A stretch of 64,000 nt of DNA from Belliella aquatica (GCF_014637795.1 NZ_BMFD01000002.1:213280-277279); one strand, 5' to 3'. Numbered from the stretch's first letter, positions 1 to 9,321 are shown. Translations and numbers: made by a program. The notes: generated from the letters alone by a model not told the origin.

Positions 1-2
1 TT

Positions 3-470
3 CAAGAAAAACCAGGTTTACTGAGGATGAACAAGGAGATGCTTTTAGAACATAAAATCAGTGTGGAAGCCATCAATACATTGCGGAAAGGAATTGACTT
101 TGTAAATGAAACGGAAGGAATAACTTACTTGGTAAAAGATTTCACGCTACCACCAAAGCCACTTCGCTCCTATGCTTTTTGCTCTGATACGATCTACGAT
201 CCAGTAGATTTAGTTGCAAACATCCAAGGTGTAAGTACCATTTACCATGAATCAACTTTTGGAGATGATGAAGCTTTGAGAGCAAAAGAGACTTTTCATA
301 GTACAGCAAAGCAAGCAGCTGATATTGCAAGAAAAATAGGAGCAAAAAAACTCTTACTCGGTCATTTTTCTACGCGATACGTGGATTTAGATCCTCTCCT
401 AGAACAAGCTAAAACTAATTTCGAGAACAGTTTTCTGAGTGAAGAAGGCCTCACCTACTCTATTGAATAG
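3..470 (+). CDS. rnz: Ribonuclease Z, C-terminal half (cut by window start)
   Basis: tRNase Z removes the 3' trailer from tRNA precursors; it is a cytoplasmic beta-lactamase-fold zinc phosphodiesterase. The reading frame is open from base 3 with no start in view, so roughly the last 155 residues of a protein of about 300 are here. The first in-frame ATG (27) is internal, because the preceding codons read into the family's PGxLRMNKE segment. Visible signatures are the SDT aspartate region (CSDTIYDP), the YHESTF block and the late metal-ligand histidine motif GHFSTRY. This maturation matters here because most tRNA genes in the window lack an encoded CCA. The next gene starts 24 bases downstream. 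Confidence 0.93.
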   Translation, partial: QEKPGLLRMNKEMLLEHKISVEAINTLRKGIDFVNETEGITYLVKDFTLPPKPLRSYAFCSDTIYDPVDLVANIQGVSTIYHESTFGDDEALRAKETFHSTAKQAADIARKIGAKKLLLGHFSTRYVDLDPLLEQAKTNFENSFLSEEGLTYSIE

Positions 471-494
471 TATAAATCAAGCAAGAATCACTTT

Positions 495-1301
495 ATGGAA
501 ATTGAGATCAAAGAAAGAAATTTTCAAACCAAAAAAACCAACCTCTTTATAATTCTTTGTGGAATATTTTTAACCAATGCAATCCTAGCAGAAATTATTG
601 GTGTGAAAATTTTCTCAGGAGAATTGACACTAGGTTTTCAACCCGTAGGTTGGAGGTTTTTTGGGGATTATATTTTAGATTTTAACCTAACAGCAGGGGC
701 AGTAATTTGGCCTATCGTATTTATCACAACAGATATTATCAACGAATACTTTGGTAAAAAAGGAGTCCGTAAAATCAGTTTTTTAACCGCCTTCTTTATC
801 GCTTATATTTTTGTCATTATCACTATTGTTACACAACTTCATCCAGCTCCTTTTTGGCTTGACGTGAATACGCCCGATCCCAATGGCAATGCTTTTGACA
901 TCGATTATGCATTCAATACCATTTTTAGACAAGGGTTAGGAATCATAATCGGTTCATTAATTGCTTTTCTCTTAGGGCAATTAATAGACGTATATGTTTT
1001 TCAAAAACTCCGAAAAATCACAGGTTCAAAGATGATCTGGCTGAGAGCTACTGGTTCTACATTAGTTTCACAATTTATCGATTCATTTGTTGTCTTGGGA
1101 ATAGCCTTCTATATTTTCGGAAACTGGAGCTGGGCACAAGTAGTCTCTGTAGGCATCATCAATTACATCTACAAATTTGGTGTTGCTGTATTACTTACGC
1201 CTCTTTTATATCTAGGACACCATTGGATAGATAGGTATTTGGGAAAAGATATTGCTGAAAAATTGACTGAGGAAGCAATGGAGGACACTTCGTTTTTATA
1301 A
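495..1301 (+). CDS. yhhQ: Queuosine precursor transporter (YhhQ/VUT family, DUF165)
   Basis: Inner-membrane protein of 268 residues with about six hydrophobic segments. Family members import queuosine precursors (preQ0/preQ1) used to modify GUN-anticodon tRNAs such as tRNA-Asp(GUC), which is encoded twice in this window. The family signature is seen in the first helix (FLTNAILAEIIGVKIF), the conserved IVFITTDIINEYFGKKGVRK block and the late SQFIDSFVVLGIAFYIFG helix. The central loop after about residue 120 is longer than in E. coli YhhQ, which is common in Bacteroidota. It lies 24 bases after rnz and may be co-transcribed. Transport activity is inferred from the family. Confidence 0.9.
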   Translation: MEIEIKERNFQTKKTNLFIILCGIFLTNAILAEIIGVKIFSGELTLGFQPVGWRFFGDYILDFNLTAGAVIWPIVFITTDIINEYFGKKGVRKISFLTAFFIAYIFVIITIVTQLHPAPFWLDVNTPDPNGNAFDIDYAFNTIFRQGLGIIIGSLIAFLLGQLIDVYVFQKLRKITGSKMIWLRATGSTLVSQFIDSFVVLGIAFYIFGNWSWAQVVSVGIINYIYKFGVAVLLTPLLYLGHHWIDRYLGKDIAEKLTEEAMEDTSFL

Positions 1302-1408
1302 TTGTGGCAAGGATATTTTCTAGAAAGAACAAAATCCAGTAGATTTTACAAATTATCTATTCAACGACTACACAAAAATTCATCAGTACTTTTCACCTGA
1401 CACGTCAA

Positions 1409-1449
1409 CAAAAAAATAAGACGCAAAAATCTAGGATTCTTGCGTCTTA
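1409..1449 (-). terminator. Intrinsic terminator of the SDR gene
   Basis: Arms TAAGACGCAA (1417-1426) and TTGCGTCTTA (1440-1449) are perfectly complementary. On the minus strand they are followed by a T run (A run at 1409-1416). It sits downstream of the minus-strand SDR gene and also faces yhhQ read-through. Confidence 0.8.
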
Positions 1450-1467
1450 GGTCTTGATTCTCAAACT

Positions 1468-1486
1468 TGCCTACCGTCAGGTAGAT
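1468..1486. repeat. Short palindrome of the CTACCTGAC type
   Basis: CTACC-GTCA-GGTAG hairpin between the SDR stop and its terminator. On the minus strand it reads CTACCTGACGGTAGG. A related sequence, CTACCTGAC followed by TTCAGACAGG, lies inside the decayed tRNA-Asp copy near 24911-24930. It looks like a dispersed small palindromic repeat, but two copies in one window do not prove a family. Confidence 0.45.
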
Positions 1487-1498
1487 CTCGTGTCTATT

Positions 1499-2218
1499 TT
1501 AAGCACTCGGCGGCATTGTAGGTCTTACTTCAATTTTACTTGGAAGTGTTCTTGAATTCATTTTCATCAAGTCAACTACCATTTGTCCCAAGTCTTCAAT
1601 TTGAATTTTCCAACCATCTTTATCATTCGGCTGATGGTCATTGAAATAAGTAGCAACTGATCCTGGCATGATGGTCGTTACACGAATGCCATACTTTCTT
1701 ACATCAAGCATAGCCGCTTGAGAAAATCCAGTTACTCCAAACTTACTTGCATTGTAGGCTGATCCATTGGCAAAGAAATTGGTTCCCGCCAAACTTGAGA
1801 TGGAAATAAAGAATCCTTTGGACTGCTTCAAACCTTCTAATCCGGCCTTGATACTGTAAAAAACGCCAGTAAGGTTGGTATCAATGGTTTCATGCCATTG
1901 TTCGACAGTCATGTCTTCAATGGAAGCAAAGTGACCAATGCCTGCATTTGCCACAACCAAATCTAATTGACCCCACTTGGTCATCACTTGGTCTACAGCT
2001 TCCTTTTGTGAGTCAAACTTACGCACATCAGCAGCGATACCAATTACCTCTCCTTTTCCGATTTTTTTGAGTTCGGCGACTGCTTTGTCAGCTGCCTCTT
2101 GCGATCTACTTGTAATAGCTACTTTCATCCCCTCAGCCAATAAGGCCGCAGCGATACCGTATCCTATTCCTTTACTTCCTCCAGTGATTAATGCTGTTTT
2201 GTTGGTTAAGTTTTGCAT
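1499..2218 (-). CDS. Short-chain dehydrogenase/reductase (SDR)
   Basis: 239-residue cytoplasmic NAD(P)-dependent oxidoreductase of the classical SDR family. The cofactor motif TGGSKGIG is at about residues 12-19, NAG at about 90-92, the catalytic serine in SISSLAG, and the YNASK (YxxxK) catalytic pair at about 154-158. Length and motif spacing match classical SDRs such as 3-ketoacyl-ACP reductases, but the substrate cannot be read from the sequence. It is a single gene on the minus strand with its own terminator. The gene upstream on the same strand is the GH109 enzyme, about 100 bases away. Sugar or polyol oxidation is possible from that context but is only a guess. Confidence 0.88.
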   Translation of the reverse strand: MQNLTNKTALITGGSKGIGYGIAAALLAEGMKVAITSRSQEAADKAVAELKKIGKGEVIGIAADVRKFDSQKEAVDQVMTKWGQLDLVVANAGIGHFASIEDMTVEQWHETIDTNLTGVFYSIKAGLEGLKQSKGFFISISSLAGTNFFANGSAYNASKFGVTGFSQAAMLDVRKYGIRVTTIMPGSVATYFNDHQPNDKDGWKIQIEDLGQMVVDLMKMNSRTLPSKIEVRPTMPPSA

Positions 2219-2315
2219 GTTTTTTTGTTTTGATTAAAAAGAAGGAAGCCCATCGATCCGACAGGCTTCTTGTATTTGTTCAACCTAGTAACAAGAAAAA
2301 AAGTTTACTTTATGC

Positions 2316-3728
2316 CTATCCTATTACTACCTTTGTATTTCCTACTCCATCTAAAGTGAGATCTACAGGTTTATTTGATTTCCATGATCCGCCAGTAAAA
2401 TCTGGGACATCGATAGAGTTTGATCTATTAGAAACAGACCACTCACTCAATGGGGCAACGGCCGACCATAATGCCGCATCATACACATCTTGATCCAAGG
2501 CTAAACCATTTCTGAGGCAGTCTATAAGCCTCCATTCCATCATAAAATCCATTCCGCCATGTCCGCCAATTTGTTTGGCAAGTTCACCTACTTTCTTTAC
2601 AATTTGAGGTGTGTAACTTTCCTGTAAAAGTTTCAGTTCGTCCTCATTCATCCATGAATGGCCTTTGGACACTTTTTGACTTGGATATTTCTGAGCAAAG
2701 GCTTTTGTACCCGATACAGCATGCAGCCGAGAATACGGCCTCGGCGAACTCACATCATGCTGAATAAGCATGGATTTGCCATTTTTAGTTTTGATCATGG
2801 TGGAATTCATATTTCCCCCAAACTTCTTCTCCGCAAAACCAGCGAAGAAATTATCATTTTCTGCTAATTCATTTGCTCGCTCTCTCATATGATAATCATT
2901 GGAAGATAAAGAAGTCAAGTAATCCATTTGATCACCTCTATTTATATCCATAATCTGAGCTATTGGACCCAATCCGTGTGTTGGATATAAGTTCCCATCA
3001 CGAAAATTCTCTTTCAGTCTCCACATATCCTGGTATCCGTCCTTAGCAAAATTCAAATCAAGTAAATCATGGATATAAGCTCCTTCACCATGTATAATTT
3101 CCCCAAAGAAACCTTCCCGAGCCATATTTAAAGTCATTAATTCAAAAAAATCATAACAACAATTTTCAAGCATCATGCAGTGCTTTTTGGTCTTTTCTGA
3201 TGTTTGTACTAGCTGCCAACATTCATCTAATGTGCGTGCAGCAGGAACTTCTACAGCTGCATGTTTGTCTGACTCCATCGCATATACAGCCATTGGTGTG
3301 TGCCAATCCCATGGCGTAGCAATGTATATCAAGTCCAAATCCTCTCGATCGATCATCTTTTTCCAAGAATAAGCAGAGCCACTATATTTTTCAGGTTGGT
3401 GTATCGTCCCTTTTAGTAAAGCTGCCACTTTTTCGACTCTTTCTGGAATTAAGTCACAAAGCGCCTTAATTTCCACATTTTGGATTTTACTCAATCTACT
3501 TACAGCGCCAGGGCCACGCATACCCAAGCCAATGACACCCACTCTAACCTGATCTAATTTGGGTGCGGCATAGCCAGACATATTGAAATTTTGATTGTGT
3601 CTATATTTCACCAGTTCAGGAATCTTTTCAAAGTCTTCGATAGTCCTAAAACTTGAAAATCCAGAACCTATTAGACCCAGACCAGCTAATCCTGATAACT
3701 TGATGAAATCTCTTCTATTATTTTTCAT
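2316..3728 (-). CDS. GH109-type Gfo/Idh/MocA enzyme (alpha-N-acetylgalactosaminidase-like)
   Basis: 470 residues. GH109 enzymes hydrolyse terminal alpha-GalNAc by an NAD-dependent redox mechanism. The N-terminus carries a twin-arginine signal (RRDFIK at residues 5-10, then a hydrophobic stretch), so export already folded with bound NAD is likely. The Rossmann motif GVIGLGMRGPGAV is at about 64-76. Other segments typical of GH109 are AALLKGTIHQPEKYSGS, STPWDWHTPMAVYAM-like (here IATPWDWHTPMAVYAM), ENCCYDFFELMTLNMAREG and NLYPTHGLGPIAQ. It starts 17 bases after the GH20 gene on the same strand, forming a two-gene amino-sugar unit. The exact substrate is inferred from the family. Confidence 0.88.
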   Translation of the reverse strand: MKNNRRDFIKLSGLAGLGLIGSGFSSFRTIEDFEKIPELVKYRHNQNFNMSGYAAPKLDQVRVGVIGLGMRGPGAVSRLSKIQNVEIKALCDLIPERVEKVAALLKGTIHQPEKYSGSAYSWKKMIDREDLDLIYIATPWDWHTPMAVYAMESDKHAAVEVPAARTLDECWQLVQTSEKTKKHCMMLENCCYDFFELMTLNMAREGFFGEIIHGEGAYIHDLLDLNFAKDGYQDMWRLKENFRDGNLYPTHGLGPIAQIMDINRGDQMDYLTSLSSNDYHMRERANELAENDNFFAGFAEKKFGGNMNSTMIKTKNGKSMLIQHDVSSPRPYSRLHAVSGTKAFAQKYPSQKVSKGHSWMNEDELKLLQESYTPQIVKKVGELAKQIGGHGGMDFMMEWRLIDCLRNGLALDQDVYDAALWSAVAPLSEWSVSNRSNSIDVPDFTGGSWKSNKPVDLTLDGVGNTKVVIG

Positions 3729-3745
3729 TATTTTGTGGATTATTT

Positions 3746-5650
3746 TTACTCTACAACCATACTATACATCTCACTTTCTCTGTTTCCAGGAGTGACAATG
3801 ATATATTTCAAAGTCAAGGGACCTTGGTCTTCTCTTGGAGTTGGCATCAAGAATTCACCTTGATACAATTGGGCCGTTCTGTCTGCTTTATGTCCATCAT
3901 AGGTGTAGTAAATTTTACTTCCAGCTACACTTGATGTCATTTGAATTGATTTACGTCCTTCTCTTTCCGTGATCTCTATTTTCGCTTCTGGAATTCTGAA
4001 ATTTACATCCTGATACTCCAACTCAGCAAGTCTGTGAGGGAGTCTAGAGGTGAAAAAAGAATCGTAATCCTTTTTCTCCTTTGGCATCCAAGCCACTTCA
4101 GCTAAAGCAAGTAATCTAGGGAAAATCATATATTGCATTTTTGCAAATGAAAGCACATACTCTGTCCACATATTTGCCTGCACACCAAGAACATGTTTTT
4201 GCTGCTCTAAAGTCAGATCAGTAGGTCTCGGATGATAGCTATAAACCTTTTCCAATGGCAAGTAGCAACAAATAAACAAAGGTTCATCAGCCTGCTTCCC
4301 TTGTCCATGATCAATATACATGTGGCTATTTGGCGTCATGATAACATCATGTCCCATCTTCGCGGCTGCTATTCCTCCTGCTTCTCCCCTCCAACTCATC
4401 ACTGTAGCATTGGGTGCCAATCCTCCTTCAAGAATTTCATCCCAACCTATAAGATTTCTGCTATTTTTATTCAAAAAAGTTTCGATTCGCTTGATAAAAT
4501 AACTTTGAAGTTCATGTTCGTCTTTAAGTTTGTTTTTCCTGATCACCTCTTGCGCAATCTCAGATGTAATCCATTGATCCTTTGGGACTTCATCACCTCC
4601 GATATGAATATAGTCACTAGGGAAAATTTCCATTACTTCTGTCAATACATCCTCCAAAAATTGAAAGGTCTCTTCTTTTGGACCGAAAATATTGTAGTGT
4701 ACACCCCAAAAACCGGGTACACTTGTGCTGATTTCATTGTTGTACGGAGTGCTGTTTTCTTTTTTTATAACATTCATTCCTTGCGCAGGAATCCCATTTT
4801 TCATTTTATAACTACCATATTCAGGATAGGCAGCTAGAACAGCCGAGCTATGCCCAGGTAATTCTATTTCAGGAATGATCGTTATCTTTCTCTCTGCAGC
4901 ATAGCGAACGAGTTCTTTTGCTTGCTCTTGCGTGTAATAACCTCCATGCTTTTTTCCATCATAGATAAAAGGTTTGAAATTCCCATACTGACCAATGATA
5001 GTAGCATCTCTCCAAGCAGCTATTTCTATGAGTTTTGGATATTTTTTGATTTCCAGTCTCCACCCTTGATCATCTGTCAGGTGCCAATGAAGTCTATTCA
5101 ACTTGAAGTGCGCCATCAAATCGACAATCTCCTTCATTTCATTGAGTGTTCTGAAATGCCTACTAACATCAATCATCAACCCTCGATATGCAAACTCAGG
5201 CTTATCCTTGATAGCAATTGCAGGGATTTGCAATCGCCCTTCCTTTTCTTCGATCAACTGTAAGAGCGTCTGAAAAGCATAAAAAATCCCTGCTTCACCT
5301 CCATTGATTTCAATCTTCGCCTGATCAACATGCAATTGATAGGCTTCAGGTTCAGATTCAGAATCAAGCATAACCCAAACACTTGCTTCTGATGACAACT
5401 GATCCAAATTTAATGCATCGATTTTATAACGCTTTTTTAAAAAGTTATTAAAAAGATTCACTGATTCTATGGACGATTGTGCATCAATATAAATCCTGCT
5501 TTCAGCTGACAAAGTGAAATAACCTTCTGTTCTTTTCGCTTCCAAAGGCAAAGGAATCACGGAGATTTCTTTGTTATTTTGGCCTTGAGCATGTTTGAAT
5601 ATCATGATAACAAAAGTCATCATGATCAATCTAAAATGAGTGAATTTCAT
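3746..5650 (-). CDS. Beta-N-acetylhexosaminidase (GH20)
   Basis: 634 residues. GH20 enzymes remove terminal beta-GlcNAc/GalNAc from glycans or chitin fragments by substrate-assisted catalysis. An N-terminal signal peptide (hydrophobic to about residue 23, ending HAQGQ) indicates export. The non-catalytic GH20b domain spans about 30-150 and the barrel starts at YRGLMIDVSRHF. The catalytic pair is D353-E354 in HIGGDEVPKDQW, and WRGEAGG and WTEYV are further family blocks. The C-terminal 80 residues contain a chitobiase-type KIYYTYDG segment. It is the first gene of the pair with GH109: together they would strip beta- and alpha-linked amino sugars from host or detrital glycoconjugates. Confidence 0.95.
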   Translation of the reverse strand: MKFTHFRLIMMTFVIMIFKHAQGQNNKEISVIPLPLEAKRTEGYFTLSAESRIYIDAQSSIESVNLFNNFLKKRYKIDALNLDQLSSEASVWVMLDSESEPEAYQLHVDQAKIEINGGEAGIFYAFQTLLQLIEEKEGRLQIPAIAIKDKPEFAYRGLMIDVSRHFRTLNEMKEIVDLMAHFKLNRLHWHLTDDQGWRLEIKKYPKLIEIAAWRDATIIGQYGNFKPFIYDGKKHGGYYTQEQAKELVRYAAERKITIIPEIELPGHSSAVLAAYPEYGSYKMKNGIPAQGMNVIKKENSTPYNNEISTSVPGFWGVHYNIFGPKEETFQFLEDVLTEVMEIFPSDYIHIGGDEVPKDQWITSEIAQEVIRKNKLKDEHELQSYFIKRIETFLNKNSRNLIGWDEILEGGLAPNATVMSWRGEAGGIAAAKMGHDVIMTPNSHMYIDHGQGKQADEPLFICCYLPLEKVYSYHPRPTDLTLEQQKHVLGVQANMWTEYVLSFAKMQYMIFPRLLALAEVAWMPKEKKDYDSFFTSRLPHRLAELEYQDVNFRIPEAKIEITEREGRKSIQMTSSVAGSKIYYTYDGHKADRTAQLYQGEFLMPTPREDQGPLTLKYIIVTPGNRESEMYSMVVE

Positions 5651-5815
5651 AAATTATTATGTGAATACTATTTGGGTTTATTTATTTGTTAATATAAAAC
5701 ACTTATAAAACTATCAAAATCATTTGAAATCAAAAATAATAATGCTTCATATTCAACAATCGAAGGCCTTTAAATTTTATTCGGTATTTTTATTGTTTTA
5801 AATTCATAAAATCTC

Positions 5816-6169
5816 ATGATCAAATCTTTTGTCTATATCCTGCTTTGTTTATTTCTTTTTCTTTCATGCGCTTCAAAAATCACCCAAACTGGTCAAGCTT
5901 CTTATTATCATGACAAATTTCAGGGTAGAACTACTGCAAATGGAGAGAAATACAGGAAATATAAACTAACCGCAGCGCATAAAACGCTACCCTATGGAAC
6001 AAAAGTAAAAGTGATTAATCAGAATAATGGCAAAGCAGTAAAAGTTCGCATCAACGACAGAGGTCCCTTTGTAGGAGGTAGAATTATAGACCTCTCAAAG
6101 AAAGCTGCCCGGAGAATTGATATGATTGATGATGGCGTAGTACATGTAAAAATCAAATACAAAAAATAA
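5816..6169 (+). CDS. rlpA: RlpA-like septal ring lytic transglycosylase lipoprotein
   Basis: 117 residues with a lipoprotein signal (lipobox LSC, Cys18), so probably anchored in the envelope. The rest is one double-psi beta-barrel. It begins with [19 protein letters not shown], and the acidic and histidine positions expected for RlpA/expansin-type catalysis are present ([15 protein letters not shown] and [18 protein letters not shown]). RlpA cleaves glycan strands lacking stem peptides. There is no SPOR domain, so this is the short form usual in Bacteroidota. It lies divergent from GH20 and 27 bases before the helicase gene. Confidence 0.9.
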   Translation: MIKSFVYILLCLFLFLSCASKITQTGQASYYHDKFQGRTTANGEKYRKYKLTAAHKTLPYGTKVKVINQNNGKAVKVRINDRGPFVGGRIIDLSKKAARRIDMIDDGVVHVKIKYKK

Positions 6170-6196
6170 TGCAGATGGATTGATTATCTTTGCAGC

Positions 6197-7519
6197 ATGA
6201 TAAATGACACGGAAGCGACCAAAGAAATACTCAATCATCTACAAATAGATGCTCTCAATGAAATGCAAATTGACTTCATTGAAAAAGCCAAGCATCATCA
6301 AAACCTTATGTTGCTTGCTCCAACTGGTTCAGGTAAAACATTAGCCTATCTTTTTCCACTTTTAGAAATCCTCCAAGCAGATTTGCGAGCCGTACAGGCT
6401 TTGATTATCGTTCCTTCAAGAGAATTGGCAATACAAATCGAGCAAGTTTTCAAAAGTATGAAGACTCCTTTTAAAGTAAGTACTTGCTATGGGGGGCATG
6501 CCATGAAAATCGAACAAAATAGTCTTGGAGAAGGTCCTGCAGTGGTAATCGGCACACCTGGAAGACTCAAGGATCACATTGAAAAAGAATCTTTTGATCC
6601 GAAATCAATCCAAGTTGTTATTCTAGACGAGTTTGATAAGTCCTTGCAATTAGGTTTTCATGACCAAATCAGAAATATCCTAAGACCATTGACAAGCGAG
6701 CAAAAATACTTTTTGACTTCCGCAACGAAGATGGATAGACTTCCTGAGTTTATTCCCTTTAGCGAACCCGAGACAGTGAATTTCCTTCAAGACGAGAAAG
6801 ATTCCAAACTTGAATTGAAACTTGTCAATACTCCAAGTATCGAAAAAGCCGAAACATTGATGCGCTTAGTTGCTGAATTTAACAACGAGGCTTGTATAGT
6901 TTTCTGTAATCACAGAGATGCTGTGGATAGAATTAGTACACTCTTAACAGACTTTGACTTCCCACATGGCATTTTGCATGGTGGCATGGAACAAATCGAC
7001 AGGGAAAAAAATCTAATTAAATTCAGATCTGGAGCACATAATTTACTCATAGCAACAGACTTGGCTTCCAGGGGTCTAGATATTCCGGAAATCAAACATG
7101 TAGTCCACTATCAACTTCCTCCAAAAGTAGAAGCTTTTACACATAGAAATGGCCGGACCGCAAGGATGCATGCTGAAGGTCAAGGGTATTTGATTTTAGC
7201 TAACGATGAGATGCTTCCAGAATACATCGATAAAGATGTAGAAGAAATCTACCCATCGCAGAACTTTGTCAGCCCTGAGCTACCTGAATACGAATGTTTA
7301 TACATCAGTGCCGGTAAAAAAGATAAAATCAGCAAAGGTGACATTGTTGGGCTTTTGACCAAAAAAGGTGGACTTGAAGGTGCTGACATTGGAGTTATCA
7401 GTATCCTAGACTTTTCAGCCTATGTAGCTGTCAAGAGAAATCTTGCAGAAAAAGTACTCAGGAGAGTTCATCAGGAAAAATTGAAAAAGATCAAAGTAAA
7501 GGTTGCCTTAGCTAATTAA
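6197..7519 (+). CDS. DEAD-box RNA helicase with DbpA RNA-binding domain
   Basis: 440-residue ATP-dependent RNA helicase. Seen: Q-motif region near 15-25, Walker A APTGSGKT (about 39-46), PSRELAIQ (Ia), GTPGRL (Ib), motif II as LDEFD rather than DEAD, SAT (III), ATDLASRGLDIPEI (V) and HRNGRTARM (VI). Residues from about 365 form a DbpA-type RRM (YISAGKKDKISKGDIVGLL). DbpA binds 23S rRNA hairpin 92 during 50S assembly; the same role is inferred. The sequence TATCTTTG lies just before the ATG and resembles a -7 box, but without a spaced TTG and very near the start. The F for A change in motif II keeps the catalytic D and E. Confidence 0.9.
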   Translation: MINDTEATKEILNHLQIDALNEMQIDFIEKAKHHQNLMLLAPTGSGKTLAYLFPLLEILQADLRAVQALIIVPSRELAIQIEQVFKSMKTPFKVSTCYGGHAMKIEQNSLGEGPAVVIGTPGRLKDHIEKESFDPKSIQVVILDEFDKSLQLGFHDQIRNILRPLTSEQKYFLTSATKMDRLPEFIPFSEPETVNFLQDEKDSKLELKLVNTPSIEKAETLMRLVAEFNNEACIVFCNHRDAVDRISTLLTDFDFPHGILHGGMEQIDREKNLIKFRSGAHNLLIATDLASRGLDIPEIKHVVHYQLPPKVEAFTHRNGRTARMHAEGQGYLILANDEMLPEYIDKDVEEIYPSQNFVSPELPEYECLYISAGKKDKISKGDIVGLLTKKGGLEGADIGVISILDFSAYVAVKRNLAEKVLRRVHQEKLKKIKVKVALAN

Positions 7520-7598
7520 CAAAGGCTTATGTAACCTTCCTCACAGGATTCCAACTGAATTATAGGTAGCTTTAGTAAATTCATTAAACCAAAAAACT

Positions 7599-7988
7599 AT
7601 GACCTACTACAATTCAAAAACTGTAAAAGCTGAGCATATCAATGAAGTCAGAACGCAAGTTGAAGCGGCACTGAAAGAAGAAGGATTCGGCATACTGACT
7701 GAAATAGACATTCAGGCAACAATGAAGAAAAAGCTAGACAAGGCTTATCCACCCTATTTAATCTTGGGTGCTTGCAATCCTATTTTCGCTGATAAAGTAC
7801 TTCAAGCCGAACCACACATTGGTGTCTTACTCCCCTGTAATGTGATCATCAGGGAAACAGGCTCAAAACAATACGAAGTATCCGCCATGGATCCTGCAGC
7901 AGCAATGTCCGCTGTAGAAAACGAAAATATAGAACCATTGGCTAGTGAAGTCGGAGAAATGCTAACGAGGATGCTTAGTAAACTCTAA
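7599..7988 (+). CDS. DUF302 domain protein
   Basis: 129 residues, no signal peptide or membrane helix, almost entirely a DUF302 domain. Seen are TVKAEHINEVRTQVEAALKEEGFGILTEID and the LGACNPIFADKVLQAEPHIGVLLPCNVIIRE segment with two cysteines. The family is widespread, forms dimers in solved structures and has no agreed function. It is 79 bases after the helicase gene and has a strong terminator directly downstream. Confidence 0.85.
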   Translation: MTYYNSKTVKAEHINEVRTQVEAALKEEGFGILTEIDIQATMKKKLDKAYPPYLILGACNPIFADKVLQAEPHIGVLLPCNVIIRETGSKQYEVSAMDPAAAMSAVENENIEPLASEVGEMLTRMLSKL

Positions 7989-7990
7989 AA

Positions 7991-8030
7991 AAAATAGCCC
8001 GATGAAATTCATCGGGCTATTTTTTAACTA
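7991..8030. terminator. Bidirectional terminator between DUF302 and fahA
   Basis: A 16-base perfect inverted repeat (7991-8006 and 8008-8023, core AGCCCGATGAA) is flanked by A and T runs. It serves the convergent genes DUF302 (+) and fahA (-). Confidence 0.9.
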
Positions 8031-8043
8031 TATTTTTTTATGT

Positions 8044-9321
8044 TTAGGTAGCAGGAAGAACTTTTGCGCTTACTTCACCAAATCCAATTCGAATACCTTC
8101 TTTTTCACAGTATCCTTTCATGATGACTGTATCTCCATCTTCGATAAACTTACGCTCTTCTCCATCCTCTAGCTTCAACGGTTTGGTGCCTTTCCAAGCC
8201 AGTTCAAGCATAGAACCATAGCTATCTTCAGTAGGTCCTGAAATGGTCCCGGAGGCATACATATCACCTACATTGATATTACATCCATTTACAGTGTGGT
8301 GTGCTAGCTGCTGGGCAATATTCCAGTACATGTACTTATAATTCGAAGTACATACTTTACTTGAGTTTTTACCTTCTGGCTGAATATATGCTTCTAAGTT
8401 AATATCAAATCCATGGTCCTTTTCGCATTGCAAATAAGGCAATACTTCTGGTTCTTGTTTTGGACCTGCTACTCTAAAAGCATCTAAAGCTTCCAAAGTC
8501 ACAATCCAGGGAGAAATACTTGAGGCGAAATTTTTTCCTAAGAACGGCCCCAAAGGCACATATTCCCAAGCCTGAATGTCTCTCGCTGACCAGTCATTGA
8601 AAAGGACAAAGCCGAAAATAAAATCTTCCGCATCAGCAGTACTGATAGAATCACCCATTTTTGTGGCCTTCCCTGTAATAAAAGCCAATTCCAATTCAAA
8701 ATCCAACCTTCTACTCGGTCCAAATTCCGGCGTATCCATATTGGCGTCTTTAAATTGGCCTTTTGGTCTTTTAATTGGCACACCTGATGGAATGATTGAT
8801 GAAGCTCTTCCATGATAACCCACTGGAAGGTGTTTCCAATTAGGCAAAAGTGCATTGTCTGGATCTCTGAACATGGTTCCTACATTAGTAGCATGCTCTT
8901 TACTGCTGTAAAAGTCTGTATAATCTCCAATTTTAACAGGCAGAAGCATGATTGCTTCCTTTCTATTCACCATCGCTTTACCTCTACATTGGTGAACTTT
9001 CAGATCCTCTTTTTCATCATTCAAAAGCTCTTGAACACGCTCTCTAACCTTCTTCGTTACTGGTTTGCCCAAAGCAATGAAATCATTCAAAGAATCTCTG
9101 AGGAAAATATCATTGGGAAGCTGAGTAATGTCCGAGAAAAACCCTTCATCATGCAGCACTGAAAGATCAACAATCTTATCTCCTATCGCAATCCCTGCAC
9201 GAGCAGAAATTCTTTTAGTTTCAAAAATACCAAAAGGAAGGTTGTAAATGGTGAAATCTGAGTTTTTAGGTACTGGAACCCAACTTACTAGGGGATTACT
9301 ATTCTGATGAATCATTATCAA
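8044..9321 (-). CDS. fahA: Fumarylacetoacetase
   Basis: 425 residues, about the usual 420. It hydrolyses fumarylacetoacetate to fumarate and acetoacetate, the last step of tyrosine and homogentisate catabolism in the cytoplasm. Seen: an SH3-like N-terminal domain to about residue 125, DYTDFYSSKEHATNVG (metal ligand and active-site histidine), LDFELELAF (two glutamate ligands), LFNDWSARDIQAWEYVPLGPFLGKNF (aspartate ligand and substrate loop) and the late GTISGP. No other tyrosine-degradation gene is in the window. A minus-strand TAACTTTG box at 9338-9345, 17 bases before the start, is a possible promoter element, but it lacks a well-spaced TTG. Confidence 0.95.
   Translation of the reverse strand: MIMIHQNSNPLVSWVPVPKNSDFTIYNLPFGIFETKRISARAGIAIGDKIVDLSVLHDEGFFSDITQLPNDIFLRDSLNDFIALGKPVTKKVRERVQELLNDEKEDLKVHQCRGKAMVNRKEAIMLLPVKIGDYTDFYSSKEHATNVGTMFRDPDNALLPNWKHLPVGYHGRASSIIPSGVPIKRPKGQFKDANMDTPEFGPSRRLDFELELAFITGKATKMGDSISTADAEDFIFGFVLFNDWSARDIQAWEYVPLGPFLGKNFASSISPWIVTLEALDAFRVAGPKQEPEVLPYLQCEKDHGFDINLEAYIQPEGKNSSKVCTSNYKYMYWNIAQQLAHHTVNGCNINVGDMYASGTISGPTEDSYGSMLELAWKGTKPLKLEDGEERKFIEDGDTVIMKGYCEKEGIRIGFGEVSAKVLPAT

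Noticed and set aside
2191-2493. 100-residue plus-strand frame over the SDR/GH109 junction
   Set aside because: Antisense to both gene ends; no recognisable domain.
4232-4837. 201-residue open frame antisense to the GH20 gene
   Set aside because: It is fully inside a gene with intact catalytic motifs; composition is that of a shadow frame.
6185-6192. TATCTTTG as promoter of the helicase gene
   Set aside because: No TTG at proper spacing and only 4 bases before the ATG; kept only as a remark.
8538-8855. 105-residue frame inside fahA
   Set aside because: Same strand but wrong frame within a complete fumarylacetoacetase.
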